From: Sphaerosporella brunnea
Lineage: Eukaryota > Ascomycota > Pezizomycetes > Pezizales > Pyronemataceae
DNA length: 34,619 nucleotides
Reading direction: 5' to 3'
Assembly: GCA_008704415.1 (NCBI GenBank)
Contig: VXIS01000421.1
Coordinates: 1-34,619 of the forward strand
The notes below the pieces were generated by a model. It was given only the letters and a program-made list of their open reading frames with translations. It had not been told where the DNA came from and ran no database searches. Below are positions 19,413 through 30,420 of the stretch, piece by piece. Each line of letters begins with the position of its first letter. The first letter of the stretch is position 1. The position numbers were made by a program, and so were the translations under genes.

Positions 19413-19823
19413 TCACGCACCGGTATCCTGGCCAGTGTTAATGAGGAGTCCACCCACCACAGTTGAGGAAAAACAGACCTTCTGGACACTCGCACCGGAA
19501 GCTTTAGTGATGCGGCGTTTTGCTTCAGACTTGCCAACACTGAGAATATGCTCCACCAAGGCGATGAAGAGGTGAGCATTCCTGATGCAGGGGTAAGCTC
19601 GGGAGAGCAGATCGAGGTCAATCTCCTCCTCGACATCGTCAAAATCGGTCCAACTGCGTGGGTCTAAGGCCAAATCAATTGGACAAAGAGCGCGCACATC
19701 CTTGGCTATCTGTTTGAACTCGGCGGATATTATGCCGACGCGACCAGGTGTACATGCAAGACGCTGGCCCCATTTGGTCTGCAGGTCTGTTGTCATTGTG
19801 CGCTTTGCTGATGGCCAGTTCAA
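19413..19823 (-). CDS. Unrecognised 136-residue ORF
   Basis: An open frame with a protein-like composition: SAEFKQIAKDVRALCPIDLA, an acidic patch DFDDVEEEIDLDLL, and NAHLFIALVEHILSVGKSEA, which would form an amphipathic helix. It stops 68 bases short of the hAT-like element at 19891. The start is uncertain and an upstream frame (19675-19902) overlaps it. I recognise no family. It may be a fragment of a larger broken gene. Confidence 0.3.
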   Translation of the reverse strand: MNWPSAKRTMTTDLQTKWGQRLACTPGRVGIISAEFKQIAKDVRALCPIDLALDPRSWTDFDDVEEEIDLDLLSRAYPCIRNAHLFIALVEHILSVGKSEAKRRITKASGASVQKVCFSSTVVGGLLINTGQDTGA

Positions 19824-19882
19824 ATTGTAGGCGGGGGAAAAATATATTCCGGCTGATGTACCAACTTCGAAAAGTTCGTTGT

Positions 19883-19890
19883 GCAGTCAG
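19883..19890. other. Target-site duplication GCAGTCAG, left copy
   Basis: The eight bases before the element at 19891 are GCAGTCAG and are repeated exactly at 20458-20465 directly after its end. Eight-base duplications are the hallmark of hAT transposition. Confidence 0.9.
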
Positions 19891-20457
19891 CAGGGCAGCC
19901 AATAGACCGGCCTGTCCGGCTTTCGGCGAGGTCTGAACCCGTTTGAATTAAACGGGCTTTTCAAATCGAGGCCCGTTCGGACCAGTCATTTTGGACCGGG
20001 ATCCAGGTGCCCACGGGCGCCGGATGGTCTGCGTGACATGCCCGGCGCCCACCAGGCCCGCCAGGCACCCGGACTATCTACCATTGTTTTAAATAGCACA
20101 AGAACCCCGAGACGACGTCAAATTGAGTCCCCCACAACCTGCAATCATTCCACCCAAAAATTACTAGTGATTCCATCTCCGCTGCTGGAGTTTCCAAATC
20201 GCTCAACATACGTTCCCGGAATACTGATAACCGGCCAGGGATGCCGGGGTTTCGACCACTTAGTGGGGTCGGACGTTGCCCCGTGATCGGCACGATCGAC
20301 ATACCGGCACAAGCGGGACCCAAAGGCGCCTGTCAGGCATCCAGACATTGACAACGTCGCCCGGAGCCTATCCGACAAGCGCGACACGCGCCCCAGCCCG
20401 GCCTACTTTGTGGGGCCCCGTTTGCCCCGCGGGCTGGCCCGTCTGGTGGCACCCCTG
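19891..20457 (+). mobile_element. Complete nonautonomous hAT-like element, 567 bp
   Basis: It begins CAGGGCAGCCAATAGAC and its complement at the other end begins CAGGGGTGCCACCAGAC, imperfect terminal inverted repeats continuing into GGCC-rich sequence. CAGGG fits the hAT end rule YARNG, and a perfect 8-bp duplication flanks it. It has no ORF of transposase size, so it is nonautonomous. The interior contains short inverted GC-rich words (CCCGTTTGAATTAAACGGG near 19938-19956). Its right half is homologous to the partial copies at 130-300 and 14594-14764. Confidence 0.85.
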
Positions 20458-20465
20458 GCAGTCAG
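20458..20465. other. Target-site duplication GCAGTCAG, right copy
   Basis: Exact repeat of 19883-19890, directly after the terminal CCCTG of the element. Confidence 0.9.
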
Positions 20466-21438
20466 GTCTCGTGGGTGAGATATAGTCGTTGAAGTGTACC
20501 TTGATGTGGTGCGGCTAACCTGAATCTTTGATGGAAGTGAATGATGCAACGTGGCATGGCTTTTGTGAAGTCGACAGGAGTGAATGACTCATTGTTAGTC
20601 ACTCGATATGTCTCAATAACTAATTGGCGCCAAGCAGAGCCTGAAAACTATGTCTACAAACAGAAACTCATGGAGGTTTTTGACGATGTTATTGACAGGA
20701 CATTAGATAGGCGGTATTGGTGATATAAGGTGCAACGAATGTTGTGTGTTGTAGGGGGTGCTGCGGGTACAGACTGCCGGCAACCGAAGTGTCTGCATGA
20801 TATTGAGTGTCTGTCTGTCTACTTGGGCGAGGTGACAATGACTGAACTTTAAGCGATGACGGAGCTGGATGCATCTGCACTGCACGATAGCCACTCTTTG
20901 CCTGGCACTAAGCATTGCGACTTGTGGAACGTTGAGGCAGATGTCCGCTTGGATGCACCCAAGAAGACCAATGGATCTCTGTGGATGGCATACTCATGAG
21001 CGACAGTGGATTGAGGACTATTCAGAGATATCACATTGTGCATCGTCTGAAGTTGAGTGGGGTCGAGATTACCTGGACGGGGCCTGACGCGGTGGGAGAC
21101 CGGTTGTTGCGGGGGGGGGGGGGGGGGGTGGTCGTTGAAAGGGTGTAAGTGCGTGAACAGGACGTACGGAAAGCACATAACGAGGCCCTGGCGCTACATT
21201 TAGTTAATTGGAAGATATATGGAATATGTGCACGTATCGCCTCTTCCGTAGAGATTGGGTTTTCCGGCCAATTAACAGGTAGCAACCGGTTCCGGGCCCC
21301 ACCACTCCATGGCGGCCCTTATGTCGCCCCCAGGTGTCTGAGAACAAAGTTATGTTGCACATATGAACAGTCTATGATGGAGAGGCGCATACTGCTTGCT
21401 ACATGGCGGATTTTCCCTTCAACTAGCGGCTGAAAAGC
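20466..21438. other. Region without a supported gene
   Basis: Short ORFs only. It contains an 18-G homopolymer (21111-21128), likely hard to sequence accurately, and a small 9-base inverted repeat GTTAATTGG/CCAATTAAC (21203-21211 and 21268-21276) that is too short to call an element. Confidence 0.5.
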
Positions 21439-21954
21439 TCACAGGTGTACCGGCTGCCTTCTACCAACGTATCTGTCGATAACGCAATGATAGCCTGCAC
21501 AGGCTGTTTGTAGGGCACGAACACGGTGCCCTCGAAGCCTATTGAGCATGGTTTGAAGCCTCGATGTAGCCTGCAGGCTCATCACTGCTGGACTCCCGCC
21601 CCGAGTGCGCCCTCCTACCACAGTCCCTCGCTGAACAGTCACACGAAACGCGGAATTACCAGCGGGGCGTTTTTCAGAAAGTGCCCATATTCCTAGCCCC
21701 GTCAAACATAAGAAACCTGCTACTTGTTCCGCTGCAAACACCAAGGAGAGGGTAAATCCACAGAACTCGTTCAAACTCGCGGGTGCTGTAAAGTCTGCTA
21801 GGTTCCACTCGGTCTGAACGACGAGCGCGACTGCTTCCACAACCTGCACCACCCGGAGTTGCCCTGAAGTGATCAGAGGTGTTCTGGTCAATTTTAGCGG
21901 GTGGGAGGGCAGTGAGGGTGGGGTTTCTGGTGGAGGAGCGAGAATCGCGGGCAA
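21439..21954 (-). CDS. Unrecognised 171-residue ORF with hydrophobic stretch
   Basis: An open frame with a proline-rich start, a hydrophobic stretch near residues 65-95 (GFTLSLVFAAEQVAGFLCL, then a short GLGIWAL) that could span a membrane once, and a Ser/Thr/Arg-rich remainder. No conserved motif is evident and composition alone does not prove coding. The start codon is arbitrary. Confidence 0.2.
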   Translation of the reverse strand: MPAILAPPPETPPSLPSHPLKLTRTPLITSGQLRVVQVVEAVALVVQTEWNLADFTAPASLNEFCGFTLSLVFAAEQVAGFLCLTGLGIWALSEKRPAGNSAFRVTVQRGTVVGGRTRGGSPAVMSLQATSRLQTMLNRLRGHRVRALQTACAGYHCVIDRYVGRRQPVHL

Positions 21955-23295
21955 CTGGCTCCCTGCAACAGCACAGCCCGTGTAATTGCTTCTGTAAACC
22001 TGATCAAAACCATCTGTCTGGATTCATGAAGCTCTGTATCTACAAACTGATCTTCTCAATCGGCGTTGCGCTGTGCGACGTTGTCCCATCCTTTTCCGGC
22101 CGATTTGACAGATTCCGCGTTACGGACGAGGAGATAGACTCGTCTCACGACTGAAAAAAAAGACTGAGCCTCTCTCCAGCGTCCTTTGACTGGTCTTGAA
22201 CACTGAGCTGCGATGCAGTTGCTCCAGCGGCCGCAGCGATTTCGGACACCAATGTTGCACCCCGTACTGGCTTACTGCCTGCGACACAAATTGGGCGCAA
22301 GTCTAGAAGGTTCCTTGTCGTTGTGGCTGGTTAAAGGACTTCACTTGGACGGCGCGTCGGGTTGATAGTGTCAACGCGGGCGGGTTGGGGTGCTTGGAAT
22401 GCCTGCTAGCGAAAGAGTTCGAGCAATTGGCTGCCAGCAATCCGTCCGGGGCTATCAAAAGCTGATGTGACTCTGGATCACAGTCACATATCAGTGTTAC
22501 TCACCGATGATTCTGCGGTGCTATTAACGTCAGTCTCAAACAAATTCACAACAGCTATCTGAACCAGAGGAGGGACAAAGCCCGGCCAGCCGGACGAAAC
22601 GGCGTAGTATTAAGCGCGGGTTTCTGTACATGGACAGCAACAATAACAAACGTTGATGCCCGCGTTGCTTTTCGAAAGCTGCGTCCGCCTTCTGAAACGT
22701 CTCGAAGATAGTTCTCAGGATGCACTGGGCTAGAAATCTGGTCGCCCTGCCGCACTCACACCGGGCTGACTGCATGCACGTTGCTGGACTACAACCACGG
22801 ACAGTGCGTGGTGCGGGGTAGGTTGGTCGTTGTGCTTTATCAAAACATCGGCACTGAACACCTCACGACGCACCCAGGACCATATCTTTTGACAGCTTGC
22901 GACATCGGTGGATACCTGGTAAAGCCCGAATCAAACCAGTATTTCAATTAATCTCACACGCCGGGAGGTAAAATCGCGTTACCAGCTGTTGTGTAATAAT
23001 CACAACCTGTCGAAAGTGACCACCATTCGCACGGACGGCTTCAACGAAAATCTCTATGCAGCAATATGAGCGTTGTGGCAACTGGTTAGTGGTGGAACCC
23101 AAAGAATGATGACAAGTAAAAATGCAGCGTCACCGACCCTATTTGGAATGGAATTGGAAAAGCGAAGTCTCTCAGATCACCACATATTGGCCCACGCTAC
23201 CACACGGGTGTTTCCACTCTAGGCTCATGTCCCGCCGTCTGAACACACATCTCGTTCAGCGTGTCCCCACACGCCTTCAGCGACGCCATCTTCGC
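21955..23295. other. Region without a supported gene
   Basis: Short overlapping ORFs on both strands (for example 22536-22775 minus) without motifs. I see no terminal repeats or tandem arrays. Confidence 0.45.
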
Positions 23296-23694
23296 TCACA
23301 ACACCACCACCCTCGCCTCTCCCGACGAAGCCAGATCACACCCCAACCACTGAACAATCGCAGGCGGGGCGTCATCCCCCGTCTTCCGTTTCTGCAGGTC
23401 CAGATACGCCATCTTCAGCAGGGTCATAAACTCGATCCCTTCATACCACTCATGGACCGCATTCAGCTCGGCAGGGCGTTCGCCGAAGATGCGCTTGCAG
23501 GTGCGCACCATGGCCTTGGGCTTCTCAAACGCCTGGCCGAGCTTGTCTTGATGGTGCTCCGCGAGGTGTTTTACCGCCACAGGGTGATTGAGTGTCAGCG
23601 CTGGGTAGTGTGCAAGGGCTTTGCCGCTGGATTGTTGCTCGGAGTGTGGGGCCCAACAACAGTGGCCGTGGAGATTCTGTCCACCGATGTTCAA
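23296..23694 (-). CDS. Unrecognised 132-residue ORF fragment
   Basis: The minus-strand frame reads like a soluble helical protein: NHPVAVKHLAEHHQDKLGQA, AMVRTCKRIFGERPAELNAV, and HEWYEGIEFMTLLKMAYLDL. After the stop the same frame continues with MASLKACGDTLNEMCVQTA, which suggests a broken longer gene. A plus-strand frame of 246 codons (23122-23862) overlaps it but is rich in His, Arg and Leu in the manner of antisense frames. I recognise no family. Confidence 0.3.
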   Translation of the reverse strand: MNIGGQNLHGHCCWAPHSEQQSSGKALAHYPALTLNHPVAVKHLAEHHQDKLGQAFEKPKAMVRTCKRIFGERPAELNAVHEWYEGIEFMTLLKMAYLDLQKRKTGDDAPPAIVQWLGCDLASSGEARVVVL

Positions 23695-23862
23695 TGGCTA
23701 CAGAAAGAGGTGAGATGTCTCCAGGTGGAGGGTTGGAGACTGGAGCATGAGAATGCCTGCCAACACGCTCTCCTTGTTCAACGTACATATTATTCTTATT
23801 TCCCGACTGTAACAAATCAACGACTCATTTTTCCCTCAGAAGGGAGCGACAGCAGGCAATGA

Positions 23863-24826
23863 AGTGGCTACAGGCCAGAGTACGTCCGTATCGGATGTTA
23901 ATCGGCCTGTAGGATTGGCCACCTGAGTGATTTTCAGGGTGTAGTCATGTGGATTACTATCTATTCTACATTGTACTCTATCAGTGGTTTGCCTCATGTA
24001 TGGTATTATTGACAGTATGCTTTCAGCTCCCGAGCCTGTAGGGCCGCCCACCTGAAGTCTTGAGGGTATGGGTATGGGTGGAAGGTTGAAAGTCTATACC
24101 ATTTTACCGAACGTGTGTCACTTCATGTCTAGTCCTGCTCCATGTCTGCAAGGTTGGTAATCTACCGGTTTGTTTTCTCTTCCTTCTGGAAGAGATTTCT
24201 GTCCATAGGTGCTTCGGCCTTGAAATCAACAATCTTGTGATTTATTTGCTGACGAGAAAATGAGATTTCTGGTGAACGGAAGTCGGTTATTTTCCTACAG
24301 CAAGCCAACCAGGCGGGATGGTGCAATGGAAGGACGTGCAAAGCTGGTAGAGATCTTTCGTAATAGTCATAGTTCTGACAGGGACACCTCTTTCTCTTTA
24401 CCTCGCTCTCTCACTCTCTCTGTTTGTCGCTCTATCCTTGTCTCCCGCAGGCTTCCTTCCTCCCTCTTACTCCTTCTTTACCTTAGCGTCCCTCTCTTCT
24501 CTGGCCTTCTTTTTCAGCCTTGCTTTCTTCCTCCGCTTCCATCGCGCTATTTCTTACTCCACCTATCTCTTTTGCGCAAGGGTGGAATGGTGGAAAGCTG
24601 CACGCAACTGGTAGAACGAGCAATAGCGTTTGTGTCCAATGAAACGACGATGCTGGCCATGATTTGTAGTAGCAAAACACACAGAAGAAAAATTCAGACT
24701 CTCGCTGCGTGAACCGCTCTGCTACCTCCCTACGTCGCTGCCGCCCGTCTATTTCTCTAACCCCCTCTAGCCTTTACACCTTTGACACCTTTTGCTCCCT
24801 TTCAGCCTCCACCTTTGATTCATCCT
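23863..24826. other. Non-coding region with pyrimidine-rich tract
   Basis: Apart from the direct repeats, the main feature is a C/T-rich stretch at about 24390-24570 on the plus strand (CTCGCTCTCTCACTCTCTCT), which produces a low-complexity ORF at 24260-24712 that I do not regard as a gene. Confidence 0.45.
23903..24067. repeat. Pair of ~37-bp direct repeats 126 bases apart
   Basis: The copies at about 23903-23941 and 24029-24067 share CCTGTAGG, GCC(A/C)CCTGA and CAGGGT/GAGGGT. The intervening DNA is AT-rich. The outer arrangement could be a short element or a slipped duplication; no target duplication is visible. Confidence 0.45.
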
Positions 24827-25525
24827 TCACCCCTTACACCCTGAGCCCCAACAGCTAGTCGTAATATTCACTTTCTTACTCCTCGTCCTGCTTTGACGAG
24901 CAACAGCTCGCATTGCTGCATGCAGCTGCTCTTGGGATCCTCCACTCTGGCATATTTCATCGGCTAACGTTTTTAACCCCATTGGAGTTGCGCAACACAT
25001 GCCGGCTTCTCGGAAGCTGGGGTCACCACCTGCACCACCATCCGCAGGGTTGTGAGCTAGAGCAGTCACAGCATCGAGAGGGTTGAGAGATTGAGCAGTT
25101 GCAGCTCTGAAAGCACGGGAACTCGTAACTTCATTGGTGGTAGGCGAGACATCAGCGAGTGTCGTTCCATGATAATTCGCTCCCTGCCACAAGGTGAACA
25201 TGTTTCTAGTAGACTAGACCTTGATACCGTAGTCAGCTACATAAAAATTGCGACCCCGATTGCGAGGTAAATTCCATTCCGTTGTCCAAGCGTAACACCA
25301 TCGATGGGCGTTCTTTTCCCTATTGCAGAACCCTGCGTAGTTAATACCGAAGGCGCCTTGTGGCTGTGCGAGCCCTGCTTGGTTGAATTTATAGAATTCC
25401 TTGTCAACACCTCCGCTGGCAGCGACCTTTGTCGATAGCTCCTTTCCTTTCACTTTAATCGGTGGACTGATCTGACCCCGAGAGAGAAGACGGTCCAAGG
25501 CGCAAGGCCTTTCTTGATCTGCCAA
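24827..25525 (-). pseudogene. Fungal 2OG-Fe(II) oxygenase-like (TET/JBP-like) C-terminal fragment
   Basis: One frame covers the whole span with a single TAG at 25211-25213. It reads GAFGINYAGFCNREKNAHRW, CYAWTTEWN and NFYVADYGIKV; after the stop it continues with LWQGANYHGTTL. From memory, this order (xxGVxxxNYxR, WxxSWT, GGxFYIADYGI, then YHGTSL) matches the C-terminal half of a fungal family related to 2-oxoglutarate/iron oxygenases of the TET/JBP type, with the His of YHGT as a likely metal ligand. The tail after it is Ala/Ser-rich. No clear N-terminal half lies upstream, so it is a fragment. The other remnant of this family is at 31632-32753 on the opposite strand. Assignment is by recollection and needs a profile search. 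Confidence 0.45.
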
Positions 25526-28500
25526 GCATCACGCGGCCTGCAAGAACACCGGGGGCCGACGGCCTGGATACCGGCGGTAGGCCGTGTTGTGTCCCCATCG
25601 ATTTTCACCGGTTACTGTCACATAGCATTCACTTCGCACCCTAGTCTTGTGGCAAGGCACTATACAGACGACCACGGCTCAATCTAACCAACAATTTTGC
25701 GAAGGAGCATTGCCCCAGCATGGTGACGAGGGTGAACCGCTTATCAGTCTATCCCATCAATGTGAGATACGTGTTCGGCCACGGAGCGGACACATGCTTA
25801 AAACTCCTGCGCAGCAGGAATTGCAATTGCGAATTCATCGCACCCCAGAACCCATTCAAACGAGACTATCAAAGGTAAAATCTCTTGAACAAAGACCGCT
25901 GATATTTGCCGCACTCATGCGCAGGCGCAACGGACCGATCTGTGCGCATGCAATGGCTATTGCCAGCTCTGCATGACTGCTTCCAAACGTTTCATTCACA
26001 ACGCTCCGAGAGAATGGATAGAAGCCACAGAACAGCCTCACCCCTGCGACCGACATTGTCTACCTTCACGCGACGGGCTAATAGAGCGCGCAATTGGACG
26101 CTACAAAAGAATTATCGCTCCCCAGGTTGCGCTGGGGACTCCGGGCCGGGACGACAGCCTAGCTGGCTGTCAGGGGAGGTAACAAGAGGTATCATTAGCT
26201 GGCCACGTTCCGAGTCGCCATCAACGGCGGCGGAGAAACGTTCGGGATTCTTTGCGGTGCACCATCACCGGTCGTCCACCAACCTTGTCCAGTTGGACAT
26301 CATCTCAGTACCTCCGCACGACCGCTAGCAGCGTGGGACAGCATGCGGCACGGGTATAAAAGCCTGAACTAGGCGCGTGTGATCGAATGAAGACTCCGAG
26401 CAAGCAGGCAACTTGCCCTTGACTGCGTCCTCACCCGCGGCTGAGCCGGTTGAAAACATGACTTCTGTGCTTCGAGTATTGTCGGCCGGACAAAGGCGAT
26501 GCGAGTATGAACCTTTATTGCGGGATACTCAGGGTCAGGTTGGTAGTTAAATCGGAGGGTGGAGCTAGAGCCTGTTTATACCTCATAAGCGTAGAAATGG
26601 GCGCTGGCCTCTACAGCGTTGAATCAACTCACTCCCAGACGTTCTTGAAGTCCGCAGCGTGGAACTGTGAGCGACTACGTCTAAAACTTGAGCAAGTATC
26701 GCAAAATCGAACCCAAGCTGTAAACAATCCTCCGCCGCGGTTTTGACGTATCAAATAGCGCAGTGGCGGTTCGGCCACTCCCGTCCTCACCCTGGCTTCC
26801 GTGCGCCTGTGCGATGGGTCCACCCACCGCCTCTCACAGTCACGTGGCCTCAAGATCGTCACTACCTATACGTGTGCTGCGGGGTCTCCAGTCTCCGCTT
26901 TCACCTCGGTCTCGCAGCCGAACGCGCTATGGAGGATTGAACGGCCTGAGTGCCTGCACTACCGGCATCCTGGTCTTCCAGGTATTGCCCCACTGCATGC
27001 AGAGCTCAGGGACGATGCCAATAATCTATAAAGGTTGCATGGGGACAATCCAGTTGATTGCGATCAGAAGATGTAGATGTCTAAATCGCAGCTGCAATCC
27101 CGGAATATGACAGAATACCGAGTGTCTTCATATTCGGGGTCATGTACCGCATGCTACATGTTCTGCATGCCACCGAAGCGCAGAATGAAATGATGGCTAG
27201 GGTCGTGGATGCTTGTGGAACGAAGTCAGTTCAGCGCTATATTCTCCTGGACTGTCAGCAGAACTGATACCGAAGCGTGAAGATTAACCGGCCCGGGGTT
27301 GATCTACGAGTATAGGGAGGCTTTGTCTCGCTCCGGTGCTGGGAAAAGCCAGAAGCATTTTTACACGAGGGCAAGCGGCTTTGCAACATTATTTGATTTG
27401 ATCACATCTCGGTCAGCCGTTGGAGAATGTCAAGAGGAGGTAGAATGCTGCAATGTGCATCTTGGTTGGCCGGGTGCTACGAGTGAAGCACGTTCCCCAG
27501 TTGAAGGGGTTCGCCACACGCTTGTTTTGTAGCATGTACAGCGAATGCAGTCTCTTGTGGCAGACGGATAGCGAGTCTTATGGATAGGTTACAGGAACAT
27601 CAGACAGAAGGCAAGTATGATGTATTCCATGCCTTACTGAGTTGGTCCATTGCCCAGTTTGATACATAATGCGACATGAGCCAGTCATCACATAGCCTTC
27701 CAAACCACGGTGTAGATTGCACTGCATACCGCAGGAAGTACCGCCTATGTGGACATTCATTTCGGCACAGCATGGAAATCAATTGTACTCCATAAGCCAC
27801 CCCGCGATTCAATCTAGTCACGGCCATATAGAAAAACAAACACCAGACGCAACAACACGGAGACACCAATTGGCCAGTTGAATTCTCCAGCGTATGCCCA
27901 GATACCCTGCTCGGTGAGAGCAATGCACGTCACATAACATTGCGGGGTTGCTGCGGCAGACCTGCATAATCGTCTCCGAATGCAAGCGAGAAAGCAACAC
28001 ACAGTACCTAAGAAATCACTTAGGCTCCCAACGTCGATGGTTATGAGCTGTGGCGCTGTAACTCGTGGCGATGGCATATTCATTGGTTCATAAACGCATT
28101 TATTTGGTCTGTGGGACCGTACCCAATGACGGCAGGCCCCCGCTCTCGACCTGTCCTCCCCCTTAGTGATGCTATCTCAACGGTCAACTGCTGCAACAAA
28201 AAATACCAAAAAAAAACTGAACTAGCGAAAAGTGGTATAAACCAGATGACAAAGGAAAGAAACAGGCCCGCAAGAACATGGAAACGGGATGCCACCCACT
28301 ACTCTCCCGATGAAGATAACATCTGGGCCATCCTGATCATCCGCTCACAAAAGCGCGGCCAGCAGCCCAGCCCTGACACCCCGTTGAAAAAGCAGGATAG
28401 CTGGCGTGGCCTTGTTCTTTGGGAACAGATCCGCAACCGACCGCCATCCAAGGCGCTTCCAGTCCAGCTGTTTCACCACCGAACGCCGAACCGTGGACAT

Positions 28501-28824
28501 ATACGGGAGAAAGCGAGGTCCGCGGTTGCTAGGGCCGGTCACAACAAGTACAGATTGCGTATCTAGACCTCTCACAACTGCCGAAGGTACACCGTCCAGT
28601 CACCTCATCCAGCTCGATATACTCGCTGTCTCCGCTTGGCGTACAGCATCCATGGTGTCGCGGATGGATTCCACACGTCAATAGATACAAAGGTATATAT
28701 TGTCCACCAGACGGTGCGCTGGGTCATCCGTTATCCCCGTCAGGACATTGCTGCTAGCGGTAATTGCGGCAGAAGATGCACGACAGCCATATCCAGCACC
28801 CCGTTCCCATAATGAGAGAACATG
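25526..28824. other. Long region without a supported gene
   Basis: No recognisable coding sequence. A TATA-type motif (GGTATAAAAG, near 26353-26362) suggests a promoter but leads into no convincing ORF. On the minus strand near 28080-28295 a 71-residue frame has one strongly hydrophobic segment (FVIWFIPLFASSVFFWYFLL), and a second hydrophobic frame overlaps its end (27814-28083); together they could be pieces of a decayed membrane protein. I see no terminal inverted repeats here. Confidence 0.4.
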
Positions 28825-29117
28825 TAGAGCTGTGCACGGGTCGGGGCGCCCCGACGGGGCACGAGGCTCGACCAGGCGGAGAAAGCCCCGCCTCGACGTA
28901 CCCCGGCCACCACGTCGCTGCCCCGGCCGACCCGTCGGAACCCCGGTCCTCCAGATGCTCCCGATACACCCCGCCGCGGTTATGCCCCGTCACACCCCGA
29001 TGACCCCGCCCAACCCCGATCACCCCGTCGCGCCCCGGTGCACCCCGCGCTGCCCCGGCCCACCTCGTCGCACCCCGACTGCCCGCGCCCCAACCCGTCG
29101 CCCCGTGCACAGCTCTA
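28825..29117. mobile_element. GC-rich hAT-like MITE, 293 bp
   Basis: It begins TAGAGCTGTGCACGGG and ends CCCGTGCACAGCTCTA, about 15-16 base inverted ends that fit YARNG. Flanking 8-mers AGAACATG (28817-28824) and ACAACATG (29118-29125) match at 7 of 8, a hAT-size target duplication. The interior after GGCACGAGG is a degenerate array built on CACCCCG and CCCCGTCG. Its subterminal sequence (GTCGGGGCGCC, then GGCACGAGG and GAGAAAG) is shared with the element at 33920. There is no transposase frame; the Pro/Arg-rich ORFs through it are compositional. Confidence 0.85.
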
Positions 29118-29937
29118 ACAACATGCTAAGACCGCACATTGCAGTGCCAAAGTCATACAGCATGTTGCCCTCAGCTACATTCAAAAGGCCAGCAAACACG
29201 CAGGGATAATAGGGGTTTAGAGTTGGAGATAGTGAGGACCACAACCCACTGCTCGGGTGCCATGACTCTAAGTAGGGTATGAACCAGTTCTTCGGCAAAA
29301 GCTAATATTGACTAGCAGTCAATGGAATTGCACCTTGTGAGGGTAGAGGGAGTAGGAGTGCAAAACGGCGGTAGGTTTACACAATGATGTGCACCTTAAT
29401 CGCAGGGTTAGTAGTGTGCGCTACAGCTCCCTTGGCGAAGCTTGAAGCAGAGGCCGGGTAATGCCAATAGTGCGTCAAATTTGGTTTGATTTGTTGCTCG
29501 GGATGAACGTGGGAAATTGGAGAAGTGGAGGACTTGCGGTACTGCTGATTATTATCTTATGATGACGCGGCGGACGGTCATGTCTATCACTGAACGTATC
29601 TGGCTCCGCTATCAAGGAAGTAGGTTCTGTCAAGGGTACGACCTACCTCGGCACGGAGAGCAGCCGACAGGAGCCATTGTTGGATGGCAAAGTACGATGG
29701 TGCCCCGCAGTCCTCCATTCAATCCCTGATGATGGAGAATATATTGCGAGAAACAAGCGTCTTGAACCAGGCCGAAAAGCGAAAAGATCACACAAATAAA
29801 CTGATAGGCATGATACTAATGATGCAAAGTCACTCCACTTAGCCAGATAAATCTGAAGACCCGCCGAGGGGAAGTTGAGTCGGCCGTCATCATCGATTGG
29901 AACGATGTATTAGCTGCACTTCAAGTGGGATGTGTTG
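29118..29937. other. Region without a supported gene
   Basis: Only short ORFs. I see no repeats or promoter-like elements of note. Confidence 0.45.
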
Positions 29938-30060
29938 GAAGTAATGTTCGTTCGAAGTGTGCGTTAGAAGTAATGTTGGTTTCGAAGTGAGGTTAGTTGG
30001 AAGCGATGTGGTTTGGAAGTCAGGTTGATCGCATGTGGGGTTAGGTTGAAGTAGGGTTGC
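29938..30060. repeat. Degenerate ~20-30-bp minisatellite
   Basis: Repeated words GAAGTAATGTT, TTCGAAGTG and GGTTAG or GGTTGG recur about five times with spacing of roughly 20-30 bases. Units are diverged. It ends about 215 bases before the 143-bp MITE at 30275. Confidence 0.6.
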
Positions 30061-30274
30061 TTGGTCCAGGAGAATCAGTGGTTGGGACGGTAAAGCTATT
30101 GGCCATATCTCGTTCCAAATGGAGGCTACATGCCCGAAAATTGTCGCCTGTCGATAGGAGTGCCCCCTCATCGAAGAAGTACGTCTTTCAGTTTCTCGCA
30201 GCTTCTTTGAAAGAACGCTATGGCGAGTTAGTGTAGGAATTTTACCGCGCCACCGCTGATTACAGTTGTACATG

Positions 30275-30417
30275 AGGGCCGCTCAGACGGGCGTGTTTGA
30301 CTTGGATATCCGAATTTTCAACCGGCTGTTTATCGATGTCTGTGAGCCATTTGACGCCGAAACCGGCCTCAAATCTAGAAACGTCGAAAAAATATAAACG
30401 CCTGTCTGAGCGGCCCT
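30275..30417. mobile_element. 143-bp MITE with 20-bp inverted ends
   Basis: The left end is AGGGCCGCTCAGACGGGCGT and the complement of the right end is AGGGCCGCTCAGACAGGCGT, so 19 of 20 bases match. The interior is AT-rich. The trinucleotide ATG lies directly outside both ends (30272-30274 and 30418-30420), a possible 3-bp target duplication; no 8-bp duplication is present. It is therefore a different superfamily from the hAT-like elements, and I do not assign it. Confidence 0.8.
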
Positions 30418-30420
30418 ATG

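Noticed and set aside
21111..21128. 18-G run as a G-quadruplex regulatory element
   Set aside because: A single homopolymer in non-coding DNA is as likely a length artefact; nothing nearby supports a role.
21203..21276. GTTAATTGG / CCAATTAAC inverted pair as a MITE
   Set aside because: The stem is only nine bases and there is no flanking duplication, so it could be chance.
23122..23862. 246-codon plus-strand ORF
   Set aside because: The His/Arg/Leu-rich composition is typical of an antisense frame, and the overlapping minus frame (23296-23694) looks more protein-like.
24260..24712. 150-codon plus-strand ORF
   Set aside because: It crosses a low-complexity C/T-rich tract that explains the Ser/Leu-rich translation, and shows no motif.
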